NCBI GenBank assembly: GCA_964424715.1 | Contig: CAYRJW010000027.1 | Coordinates: 1 to 19,299, forward strand | Length of the DNA stretch: 19,299 bases | Reading direction: 5' to 3' | Source of the DNA: JAMHZE01 sp964424715 | GTDB taxonomy: Bacteria; Pseudomonadota; Alphaproteobacteria; Rickettsiales; UBA8987 | Part shown: positions 12,619 to 19,299 of the stretch, piece by piece | Layout: every line of letters starts with the position of its first letter | Position numbering within the stretch: the stretch's first letter is position 1 | The notes under the pieces: generated by a model | Database searches by the model: none | What the model was told of the DNA's origin: nothing | What the model saw: the letters and a program-made list of their open reading frames with translations, nothing else | Made by a program: the position numbers and the translations under genes

Positions 12619-13326
12619 ATGAGCAAATATAAAAGAATCCTTCTGAAACTTTCCGGTGAGGCCCTTATGGGGAAGCAGGGTTATGGTCAGGACCTGGTCA
12701 CCGTGCGCAGGATATGCGAGGAGATCGCCGATGTCAGTAAACTTGGTATCCAGATATCTGTAGTTGTAGGCGGCGGGAATATTTTCCGCGGCATGCAGGC
12801 AGCGGAAGCAGGAATGGAACGTTCGGCGGCAGATTATATGGGCATGCTTGCAACCGTGATGAACGCGCTTGCGTTACAGAACATGCTTGAATCTATCGGT
12901 GTTGACACACGCGTTTGCTCAGCTATCGAAATGGAAACTGTATGCGAATCATTCATCCGCAGGCGCGCTATACGCCATATGGAAAAGAACCGCGTGGTGA
13001 TATGTGCCGCAGGTACTGGCAACCCGTATTTCACAACCGATACCGCAGCAGCACTCCGCGCGATGGAACTTAACTGCGATGCCCTGTTCAAAGGCACACA
13101 GGTTGATGGCATATATGATAAGGACCCGAAAAAATTCAAGACCGCTAAACATTTTGAGAAAGTTTCTTACAAACAGGTTCTCGATAAAGACCTGAAAGTT
13201 ATGGATGGCGCGGCCATTGCCATCGCCAGAGAAAACAAACTTCCTATCATCGTATTTGATATCCATGAAGATGGAAATTTCAAAAAAACGATCTTGGGCA
13301 AGGGTAAATTTACTAAAGTGGGGTGA
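12619..13326 (+). CDS. pyrH: Uridylate (UMP) kinase
   Basis: From ATG 12619 the 235-aa protein reads YKRILLKLSGEALMG (ATP-binding start of the amino-acid-kinase fold), VVVGGGNIFRG, RSAADYMGMLATVMNALALQ, GTGNPYFTTDTAAALRA and ALFKGTQVDGIYDKDPK, all diagnostic of bacterial hexameric UMP kinase. It phosphorylates UMP to UDP in pyrimidine nucleotide synthesis. A TTG at 12598 extends the frame but lies in the T-tract of the tsf terminator, so ATG is preferred. No good Shine-Dalgarno is visible. A weak promoter (TTGCAA 12550-12555, TATTAA 12573-12578, spacer 17) overlaps the tsf terminator. Confidence 0.97.
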   Translation: MSKYKRILLKLSGEALMGKQGYGQDLVTVRRICEEIADVSKLGIQISVVVGGGNIFRGMQAAEAGMERSAADYMGMLATVMNALALQNMLESIGVDTRVCSAIEMETVCESFIRRRAIRHMEKNRVVICAAGTGNPYFTTDTAAALRAMELNCDALFKGTQVDGIYDKDPKKFKTAKHFEKVSYKQVLDKDLKVMDGAAIAIARENKLPIIVFDIHEDGNFKKTILGKGKFTKVG

Positions 13327-13330
13327 GAGG

Positions 13331-13400
13331 TAACAGGTTACAGGTGATAGGTAAGGTTCTTAAGAATTTCTTGTCACCTGTAACCCCTCACCTGTAACCT
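13331..13400. repeat. Inverted/direct repeat element between pyrH and frr
   Basis: AGGTTACAGGTGA (13335-13347) is the exact reverse complement of TCACCTGTAACCT (13388-13400). A second copy of TCACCTGTAACC lies at 13374-13385, directly repeated 14 bases before the right arm, and the left flank repeats related units (GGTAACAGGTTACAGGTGATAGG). The element nearly fills the gap between the two genes and forms a long imperfect hairpin. It resembles dispersed palindromic repeats, and other genome copies would be expected. There is no T-tract, so it is not a classical terminator. Confidence 0.65.
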
Positions 13401-13426
13401 ATTAAAAAAATAAACGGAGAATAAAA

Positions 13427-13978
13427 ATGGTCGACATCACAGATATAGAAAAAAGAATGAAAGGCGCGGTGGATAATTTCAAGCACAATCTTGCTGGCCT
13501 CAGAACCGGCCGTGCATCTGCTGCACTGGTGGATAATATCCGCGTTGAGGTATATGGTTCGCAAATGCCGCTTAACCAGCTTGCATCGGTGAACGTGCCG
13601 GAATCCCGCATGATATCTATCTCTGTATGGGACAAAGCGAATGTTCAGGCTGTTGAAAAAGCGATACAAACCTCTAACCTCGGCATTAACCCTAATACTG
13701 AAGGCACGGTTATAAGGCTTAACCTCCCACCGCTTACTGAAGAACGCCGCAAAGAACTTGTAAAAGTTGCCTCCGGCAATGCTGAACAGGGCCGTGTGGC
13801 TGTCCGCAACGTTCGCCGCGATGGTATGGACCTTGCAAAGCGCGAGGAAAAAGACGGCTCACTTTCCAAAGATGCACTTGCCGGCGTTTCCGACAAGATA
13901 CAAAAACTCACTGATGCGCAGATAGAAATTATCGACAAAGCCCTTGCCGATAAAGAGAAAGAAATCTTGACGGTTTAA
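13427..13978 (+). CDS. frr: Ribosome recycling factor
   Basis: The 183-aa protein matches the RRF family length and motifs: MKGAVDNFKHNLAGLRTGRAS, VEVYGSQMPLNQLASVNVPESR, GINPNTEGTVIRLNLPPLTEERRKELVK, RVAVRNVRRDG and the C-terminal helix IQKLTDAQIEIIDKAL. With EF-G it splits the post-termination ribosome. ATG 13427 is preceded by CGGAGA at good spacing. The gene follows pyrH in the normal order, separated by a repeat element. Confidence 0.98.
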   Translation: MVDITDIEKRMKGAVDNFKHNLAGLRTGRASAALVDNIRVEVYGSQMPLNQLASVNVPESRMISISVWDKANVQAVEKAIQTSNLGINPNTEGTVIRLNLPPLTEERRKELVKVASGNAEQGRVAVRNVRRDGMDLAKREEKDGSLSKDALAGVSDKIQKLTDAQIEIIDKALADKEKEILTV

Positions 13979-13991
13979 ACCTATCTTTTCA

Positions 13992-14681
13992 GTGACTCTT
14001 GAACATAACATAAAACACCTCGCCATAATAATGGATGGCAACGGCAGATGGGCCGAGAAGAAGAAACTGCCTGTTTCCGCCGGTCACAAGCAGGGCGCGG
14101 AAGCCGCCAAGGAAATAACCAAAGCCTGCGTTGAACTCGGCATTGAGCATTTAACATTATATACTTTCTCATCCGAGAACTGGAACCGCCCGGAGTCAGA
14201 GGTTGAAAATATTTTAAAACTTTTAAAATATTATCTTGGCGAGGAAGCAGAAAAACTTGCGAAGAAAGGCGTAAAATTAAAATTCATCGGCGATATATCG
14301 GCCTTCTCGGATGATATACAACATCGCTGCCGCGAGCTGGAGAATAAAAGCTCCTCCAATGACAGATTAACAGTAAGTATCGCCCTTAATTATGGCGGCA
14401 GGCAGGAGATAGTTAACGCCGTTAACATCGCAGTAAAAAATAAAAAAGAATTATCCACAGATGAATTCTCTGCCTTGCTATACACGAACAAAACTCCCGA
14501 CCCTGATCTGCTGATAAGGACCGGGGGCGATCTGCGCCTCAGTAATTTCTTACTATGGCAATGCGCATACACTGAATTTTATTTTACCGAAACTCTATGG
14601 CCAGATTTCAATAAAGACGAGCTTGTTAAGGCCATAGGTGATTATAATAACCGTGAAAGAAGATTCGGCGGCAGGAAATAA
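13992..14681 (+). CDS. uppS: Isoprenyl transferase (undecaprenyl diphosphate synthase)
   Basis: This 229-aa cis-prenyltransferase contains HLAIIMDGNGRWA with the catalytic Asp, GHKQGAEAAKEI, LTLYTFSSENWNRP and the C-terminal RTGGDLRLSNFLLWQCAYTEFYFTETLWPDF. It condenses isopentenyl diphosphate onto farnesyl diphosphate to make the C55 carrier for peptidoglycan and lipopolysaccharide. The start is GTG 13992, because the conserved DGNGR block begins only 14 codons later; no strong Shine-Dalgarno is seen. It lies 13 bases after frr. The usual next gene, cdsA, is not present; a hypothetical gene follows directly. Confidence 0.97.
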   Translation: MTLEHNIKHLAIIMDGNGRWAEKKKLPVSAGHKQGAEAAKEITKACVELGIEHLTLYTFSSENWNRPESEVENILKLLKYYLGEEAEKLAKKGVKLKFIGDISAFSDDIQHRCRELENKSSSNDRLTVSIALNYGGRQEIVNAVNIAVKNKKELSTDEFSALLYTNKTPDPDLLIRTGGDLRLSNFLLWQCAYTEFYFTETLWPDFNKDELVKAIGDYNNRERRFGGRK

Positions 14682-14682
14682 T

Positions 14683-15159
14683 ATGGCATTTTTCGATCTG
14701 GAAACATGGGAACTTTTAAGCTACGTGGTAACAGTGGTCGCCCTGCCCTTTGCCATTATAGTATTCTGGCTTGAACAGAGGAAAGAGCGCAGCAATGAAC
14801 AGGAAGAATTATTCGTAAAACTCCTCGATGAATATAATGAACTTGCCAAGATACTCATAGATAACGCCGATCTCGGCCTGCTCACCGGTAATAAGAAAAT
14901 AGAAAATCTAACTCCCGAACAGGAAGAAAAGAAATTCGTGATCTATGATCTTCTGGTCGGTTTCTTCGAGCGCGCATTCATTCTTATCTATGAAGATAAT
15001 ATGGATAAAATGGAAATGCGCATGTGGCAGACCTGGGAAGATTACATAGATTTCTGGCTCAAACGCCCCGATTTCCGCAAAGTTCTGCCGGAACTTCTTT
15101 CCGGTGAGGATCCTGACTTCATCAATTATATGAATAGAAAGATAAAGAATTATAATTAA
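14683..15159 (+). CDS. Membrane-anchored hypothetical protein (158 aa)
   Basis: A single N-terminal membrane segment (about residues 10-29, LLSYVVTVVALPFAIIVFWL) is followed by a charged helical cytosolic domain (EQRKERSNEQEELFVKLLDEYNELAKILIDN) and an aromatic-rich part (MRMWQTWEDYIDFWLKRPDFRK). I do not recognise a family with confidence; similar short membrane-anchored proteins are usually listed as hypothetical. ATG 14683 is chosen, with CAGGAA upstream, over an earlier GTG inside uppS. It begins one base after the uppS stop codon, so it is probably cotranscribed. Its stop overlaps the stop of the convergent tadA by four bases. Confidence 0.6.
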   Translation: MAFFDLETWELLSYVVTVVALPFAIIVFWLEQRKERSNEQEELFVKLLDEYNELAKILIDNADLGLLTGNKKIENLTPEQEEKKFVIYDLLVGFFERAFILIYEDNMDKMEMRMWQTWEDYIDFWLKRPDFRKVLPELLSGEDPDFINYMNRKIKNYN

Positions 15160-15626
15160 TTTTTCTCTCTCAGGCCTCTAAAAAAATCCTGCAATAATTT
15201 TCTGGATTCATCTTCCATTATTCCGGAGACCACTTCGGGTTTATACATGGTGGTCTTGTGTAAAAATATCTTTGCGCCATTCTCAACACCGCCGCCTTTC
15301 TCATCTGCTGCACCATAAACAAGTTTTGATATGCGCGAATGTGAGATTGCCGCCGCGCACATGGCGCAAGGTTCAAGTGTTACAAATAATGTGCAGCCCT
15401 CAAGACGGTTATTTTTATTTTTTAATAATTTCGATGCCTGACTTATCACCAGCATTTCCGCATGAGTGGTTGGGTCAAATAATTCCTCCACCTGATTATG
15501 CGCCGCCGCGATGACATTTCCACCCGCATCAATTATCACCGCGCCAATAGGCACCTCACCGCGGGAAGCGGCTGTTCTTGCCTGTTCCAGCGCCATCTCC
15601 ATTTCTTTGTATCCGTTAAATCTCAA
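15156..15626 (-). CDS. tadA: tRNA-specific adenosine deaminase
   Basis: The 156-aa protein has both zinc motifs of the cytidine/adenosine deaminase fold: THAEM (His ligand and catalytic Glu) and LEPCAMCAAAI (two Cys ligands), with EVPIGAVI upstream and GAADEKGGGVENGAKIF after. TadA converts A34 to inosine in tRNA-Arg(ACG), allowing CGN decoding. The start shown is TTG 15626 with AGAGG upstream, which keeps the conserved YKEMEMALEQA helix; ATG 15602 is an alternative. It is the last gene of the folK-folP-tadA minus-strand operon, 14 bases after folP. Confidence 0.93.
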   Translation of the reverse strand: MRFNGYKEMEMALEQARTAASRGEVPIGAVIIDAGGNVIAAAHNQVEELFDPTTHAEMLVISQASKLLKNKNNRLEGCTLFVTLEPCAMCAAAISHSRISKLVYGAADEKGGGVENGAKIFLHKTTMYKPEVVSGIMEDESRKLLQDFFRGLREKN

Positions 15627-15640
15627 GATTCTGCCTCTTT

Positions 15641-16420
15641 TTATTTTATTGAGTTTATGATTTCTTTATTCCCACTTACATCATGCACGCGGATATAATC
15701 TATATTTTTTTCTGCCAGCATCCTTGAAAATCTTTTTGTTTCATCGCCGCGCTTACCGGCCGGCTCACTGGTGAACAGGGACAAAAAAGATTTTTCCGAA
15801 TGTCCGACCATTACCTCAACACCATATCTTTTAAATTTCTCCGCACCCATTATTATTTCCAGATTCTGCTGATGGGTCTTGCCAAAACCGATGCCAGGAT
15901 CGAATATCATTTTCTCTTTTTTTATTCCGGAATTTTCCAGCTCCATGATTTTATCTTCAAGCCAGTGTGAAAGGAAAGATATTATATCCGTGCTGTCCGG
16001 CAGGATTTGTGCCTTATCCGCAGGGATACCCAGATTATGCATGAAAATTATCTTCTTGCCAGAACGTGCGGCAATATCTTTCATTTCGTCCGAAGAACAT
16101 CCTGAAACATCGTTTATGTAAGAAATATTATAGTCCAGCGCGCGGCTGATAGTTGCGTGGTTAAAACTATCTATACTTATTTCCACCTTATAGTTATTAT
16201 TTTCTATCTCATTCAACAAAGGTTCCAGCCTTTGCCATTCTTCATCGGAGGAAATGATATTTGCCCCGGGACGGGTAGACTGCGCGCCGATATCGATAAC
16301 ATCAGCACCATCAGATATCATTTTTTCAAAATGATCTATAGCACGTTTTATATCAGTGAATCTACCGCCGTCGGAAAATGAATCCGGCGTTATGTTAAGG
16401 ATACCGACTATTCTGGTCAT
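15641..16420 (-). CDS. folP: Dihydropteroate synthase
   Basis: This 259-aa TIM-barrel enzyme shows GILNITPDSFSDGG, GADVIDIGAQSTRPGA, ISIDSFN, YINDVSG, DPGIGFGKT and RVHDV, the pterin- and pABA-binding signatures of DHPS. It joins p-aminobenzoate to 6-hydroxymethyl-dihydropterin diphosphate. The usual S-R-K of the penultimate motif reads S-E-K here (VGHSEKSFL), a noticeable change next to the pterin-binding lysine. ATG 16420 overlaps the folK stop in ATGA, so the two are translationally coupled; they catalyse consecutive folate steps. Confidence 0.95.
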   Translation of the reverse strand: MTRIVGILNITPDSFSDGGRFTDIKRAIDHFEKMISDGADVIDIGAQSTRPGANIISSDEEWQRLEPLLNEIENNNYKVEISIDSFNHATISRALDYNISYINDVSGCSSDEMKDIAARSGKKIIFMHNLGIPADKAQILPDSTDIISFLSHWLEDKIMELENSGIKKEKMIFDPGIGFGKTHQQNLEIIMGAEKFKRYGVEVMVGHSEKSFLSLFTSEPAGKRGDETKRFSRMLAEKNIDYIRVHDVSGNKEIINSIK

Positions 16421-16938
16421 ACAGGTTTTATATCAAGTTTCTTTATCTTTTGTGTTTCCGCTATCTCATTCAACAACATCCCTGCCGTTTTCCGGCTTAC
16501 CGGGTGGCGCCACTGCGGCATTATATCGGCAAGCGGCATTAACACAAAATATCTTTCCGCCATTTTCAAGTGCGGAATATGCAGATCATCCTGGTTTATC
16601 ACCTCATCACCATAGGATATTATATCAATATCCAGAAATCTCGGCAGATTCAGACCTTTTTGCCTTTGCTGGCCGGTTATCTCATTTTCCGTACGGTTGC
16701 AATATTCAAGCAATTCGCGGGGATCCAGCTCCGTTTCGCCGAAAAGGACGCAATTATAATAATCCAGACCGTCCCCGGCTGATACAGTTTCAGGCAATAT
16801 AGGGCCAGATTCATAGATACAGGAACATTCTTTTATATCCATCACCCCCCCAAGCAACGCCAGCCCGCGAGAAAGGTTAGCCTGCCTGTCACCCAGATTC
16901 GACCCAAGTGCAAGCACTGTAAGTTTTTTTTCTTTCAT
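16417..16938 (-). CDS. folK: 2-amino-4-hydroxy-6-hydroxymethyldihydropteridine pyrophosphokinase
   Basis: The 173-aa HPPK begins VLALGSNLGDRQANL and carries PRFLDIDIISYGD (with the magnesium-binding DxD) and IPHLKMAERYFVLMPLADI, the standard HPPK blocks. It transfers pyrophosphate from ATP to 6-hydroxymethyl-dihydropterin, giving the substrate of FolP encoded next. It is the first gene of the minus-strand folate operon. ATG 16938 is the first start of the frame and sits just before the conserved beta-strand. The 102 bases upstream are shared with the divergent TPR gene. Confidence 0.95.
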   Translation of the reverse strand: MKEKKLTVLALGSNLGDRQANLSRGLALLGGVMDIKECSCIYESGPILPETVSAGDGLDYYNCVLFGETELDPRELLEYCNRTENEITGQQRQKGLNLPRFLDIDIISYGDEVINQDDLHIPHLKMAERYFVLMPLADIMPQWRHPVSRKTAGMLLNEIAETQKIKKLDIKPV

Positions 16939-17040
16939 TTTGCCAAAATCAATAAAAATATTTGATACATCCGTTAACTACTGTTATTTGTAATATATCA
17001 TCTTTTTAGAAAAACTGATTAATTTAATAAGGTTATTGTC

Positions 17041-18819
17041 TTGAAAAATATCAAATACGCCATATTAAGCCTTGCTCTTGCATTATACGCAACCACCGGC
17101 AATGCCAACCCTACGGTGCAAAGCCCTGATGTATCAGAGGAAAGCCTTGACCCGCTGCTTGAAGTATATCCGGCGGAAACAAAGGCTGAAGCTGAAAAAC
17201 CGGCAGAGGATAAAGAGATATTAGACAAGGCCATAAACGAAGTGTTCCAGGAACCGAAGGAACCTGAAGAGCAGAAAAACGCCGAGACCAAGACCACTAT
17301 CGAGATAGATTCCTCAAAACTTGATGATATTGCCGAAGCGCCTGCCGAAGCGCCTGAGATTGATGAATCAGCCGAGCCGGTCGCACTGCATGAAGAGCCG
17401 GTAAAAGCACCGGAAGCCGCAGTTGTCGAGACCAATCCTGAGATCAAGGCTGAAGCCCCTGTCGAAACAAAAGCTGAAGCAAAGCCTGAGCCTAAAGCTG
17501 AACCTAAGGCCGAAGAAAAAGCTGAGGTTCCTGCAACCCCTGCGGCCACAGAGGCCGAGGCTGAGCCTGTTAAGGCTGAAACTCCTGCAAAGGCTGAGAA
17601 AATGCCTGTTGCGCCGGAGAAAGTTGTTGCCAAAAAAGCGCCTGCAAAAGCAAAACAGGTCAAAAAGATCAACTTCCCTCGCCAGACCCCTAAGAGCTTA
17701 AGGGAAGATTACCTGCAACCTGGTTTTGATGGCTATAGCGGCGCCCCTGCCCCCATTACAACTCCAGTTATAACCCCCGTTACAGTTCCCGCCCCTTCCA
17801 ATGAAGGATTACCGGAAAACACAAGGCCTATCGATGAGAACAGGCTTCCTACCCCAACGCCTGTAACAGCACCGGCTATTATCGCACCTGCCACAGATAA
17901 CAGCGAATATCTACCTATCCCGCAGCAGCAGGTTTCCTCAGAGAAGAGTGAGTTGGATGATATACAAGATCTCCCAAGTAAAAAAAAACTTCTCAAAGTT
18001 AAGAATGATGTGAATATTGATAAAGGCAGCTTCATTGATCCGTTCGCCGCTGTCAATTCAAACCAGCCATCTGGCCAGGATCAGGAAGATCCGGCACCTA
18101 TAGATGATCTTGCCTCTGATAATCAGCAGGATCTCGCTGAAGCTTTAGCGGTCAGCGAAGTTTCTCCCAAGAACGCACCTGCCCCGGAAAATTTCTATCT
18201 TGAGGATACCAGCTTAAAGGTTGAGGTGAAAGATGCCCCGACTGATACTATCGGCATAATGAAAAATGCTTATGAAGCGCTGCAGGTAGGCCAGTATGAA
18301 AGCGCCATAAAATATTATGACGATGTTCTTGCAATAGCACCAAATAACAGAAAGGCCCTGTTCGGCATAGCCACCGCCTATCACATGAGCAAGGACTACG
18401 AGAAGGCCAAGGAAGCTTACCTGAAGATAATCAAGATAGACCCTGATTACTGGCCGGCGGTCAATAATTATATCATCCTTGTCACCGAAGAAGACCCTGC
18501 AAAATCCATCCCGCGACTGGAGGAGCTTTATTCCAGGAACCCTTCATTTGCCGCCATACCGGCTCAGCTTGGAAATCTCTATTACAAAAGCAACAACATA
18601 GAAAGATCGGTTGATTATTATGTAGCCGCTATAAAGCTGGAGCCGAAGAACATTGAATACAGATATAATCTTGCGGTGATACTTGAGAAGTCCGGCAGGA
18701 ATAATGAAGCCGCACAATTATACAGGTCACTGCTGGATGATGCGGCCAAAGGCCAGAAACTCCCTGAAAATCCTGTAATTATCAAGGAAAGATACGATCA
18801 CCTTCTTGCAAACAACTAG
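17041..18819 (+). CDS. Exported TPR protein with long Ala/Glu/Pro/Lys-rich linker
   Basis: The 592-aa protein has a signal peptide (residues 1-22, MKNIKYAILSLALALYATTGNA), a low-complexity acidic/proline region (about 30-390, with repeated KAEAKPEPKAEPKAEEK-type units at 130-190), and at least four tetratricopeptide repeats from about residue 400 (AYEALQVGQYESAIKYYDDVLAIAPNNRKA, AYHMSKDYEKAKEAYLKIIKIDPDY, LGNLYYKSNNIERSVDYYVAAIKLEP, LAVILEKSGRNNEAAQLYRSLL). It probably acts in the periplasm as an assembly or scaffolding protein. The start is TTG 17041, the only start before the signal peptide; AAGG lies upstream. The PilT-like ATPase gene begins 8 bases after, an arrangement recalling TPR-ATPase pairs of type IV pilus/MSHA clusters. 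Confidence 0.75.
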   Translation: MKNIKYAILSLALALYATTGNANPTVQSPDVSEESLDPLLEVYPAETKAEAEKPAEDKEILDKAINEVFQEPKEPEEQKNAETKTTIEIDSSKLDDIAEAPAEAPEIDESAEPVALHEEPVKAPEAAVVETNPEIKAEAPVETKAEAKPEPKAEPKAEEKAEVPATPAATEAEAEPVKAETPAKAEKMPVAPEKVVAKKAPAKAKQVKKINFPRQTPKSLREDYLQPGFDGYSGAPAPITTPVITPVTVPAPSNEGLPENTRPIDENRLPTPTPVTAPAIIAPATDNSEYLPIPQQQVSSEKSELDDIQDLPSKKKLLKVKNDVNIDKGSFIDPFAAVNSNQPSGQDQEDPAPIDDLASDNQQDLAEALAVSEVSPKNAPAPENFYLEDTSLKVEVKDAPTDTIGIMKNAYEALQVGQYESAIKYYDDVLAIAPNNRKALFGIATAYHMSKDYEKAKEAYLKIIKIDPDYWPAVNNYIILVTEEDPAKSIPRLEELYSRNPSFAAIPAQLGNLYYKSNNIERSVDYYVAAIKLEPKNIEYRYNLAVILEKSGRNNEAAQLYRSLLDDAAKGQKLPENPVIIKERYDHLLANN

Positions 18820-18827
18820 TATTATAT

Positions 18828-19299
18828 ATGGAAATAATAGATCTACTGAATTATGCAAAAAGATATAAGGCATCCGACCTTCATCTTACGCCCAACCATA
18901 ATCCAAGCATCAGGCTGCATGGTTTGGGGGATTAATTTCAGGTTTTCCGGATCTTCAGCAATGATATTCAAAGCATGTTATATTCCATCTTCACCGATGC
19001 GCAACGATCGATATTCGAGCGTGAGATGGAGCTGGATTTTGCCATACAGTTCGGCGATGATATGCGGTTCCGCGTTAACGCCTATACCACCGTGAACGGC
19101 CCTGCAGCTGCTTTTCGTAGCATTCCTTCAAAAGTTCTGTCGCTTGAGCAACTCAATATGCCGAAGATACTTTATAAACTCGCTGATCTGCATAAGGGCC
19201 TTGTTCTGGTCACCGGTCCGACCGGTTCCGGTAAATCCACCACCCTTGCCGCAATAATAAACGAGATAAATAAAAAATATAAAAAACATATACTCACCA
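18828..19299 (+). CDS. pilT: PilT-like type IV pilus retraction ATPase, 5' part, frame interrupted near codon 36
   Basis: The N-terminus MEIIDLLNYAKRYKASDLHLTPN is the PilT/GspE-family ASDLHL domain, and the later part (DIQSMLYSIFTDAQRSIFE, FRVNAYT, AAFRSIPSK, GLVLVTGPTGSGKSTTLAAII) includes the Walker A motif, matching PilT. Between them frame 0 hits TAA at 18933-18935. The spacing from HG to DIQ (13 residues) equals that of PilT, so nothing is missing overall; frame 2 across 18930-18956 reads LISGFPDLS, plausible PilT sequence. Two compensating one-base errors (a lost base at the G run 18926-18930, an extra one near 18956) would restore it. Otherwise it is a pseudogene. The gene continues past the window end. 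Confidence 0.8.

Noticed and set aside
17019..17672. 217-aa minus-strand ORF rich in Ser, Ala and Gly opposite the TPR protein
   Set aside because: It is the shadow of the Ala/Glu/Pro-rich low-complexity region on the plus strand.
1..19299. CRISPR array, prophage or insertion sequence
   Set aside because: No regularly spaced repeats, transposase, integrase or phage structural genes were seen in the window.

Overview
The window looks like part of an AT-rich alphaproteobacterial chromosome. The translation cluster rpsB-tsf-pyrH-frr-uppS has the usual alphaproteobacterial order. The first complete gene closely resembles the outer-membrane-protein lysine methyltransferases known from Rickettsia. 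A Rickettsiales-like or other reduced-GC alphaproteobacterium (possibly a metagenome-assembled genome) is an inference. The run of ten Ns and two apparently broken reading frames point to a draft assembly.

Region 1 (1-1837): the last 11 codons of a probable outer-membrane beta-barrel protein, a strong palindromic terminator, then a 536-aa SAM-dependent protein methyltransferase.

Region 2 (1838-7000): small, mostly membrane proteins of unknown function around an FNR-type regulator. Four perfect TTGAT-N4-ATCAA boxes occur here and I found none elsewhere in the window. They precede the DUF883/YqjE-like operon, a hypothetical gene at 3484, a membrane gene at 4831 and a membrane gene at 6935 on the minus strand. 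The regulator (3870-4622, minus) has the ExxSR recognition helix expected for that box. It lacks N-terminal cysteines but ends in a cysteine cluster. The best candidate for a little-described system here is a local oxygen- or redox-responsive regulon of uncharacterised membrane proteins.

Region 3 (7100-10130, minus strand): a copper-resistance operon csoR-copA-copB-bufA1. Its single recognisable promoter has a CsoR-class operator between the -35 and -10. copA spans the 10-N assembly gap. The last gene encodes a bufferin-type (DUF2282) precursor, but the usual bufB/bufC maturation genes are not in the window. Downstream is a compact three-stem inverted-repeat element.

Region 4 (10165-14681): a possible tiny ORF, tRNA-Ala(UGC) on the minus strand with a near-consensus promoter, then rpsB, tsf, pyrH, frr and uppS, with intrinsic terminators after rpsB and tsf and a repeat element between pyrH and frr.

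Region 5 (14683-19299): a small membrane-anchored hypothetical protein; a minus-strand operon folK-folP-tadA (folate biosynthesis plus tRNA wobble deamination); and a plus-strand pair made of a secreted or periplasmic TPR protein with a long Ala/Glu/Pro/Lys-rich linker followed by a PilT-like ATPase. The ATPase runs off the window end and its frame is interrupted near codon 36.
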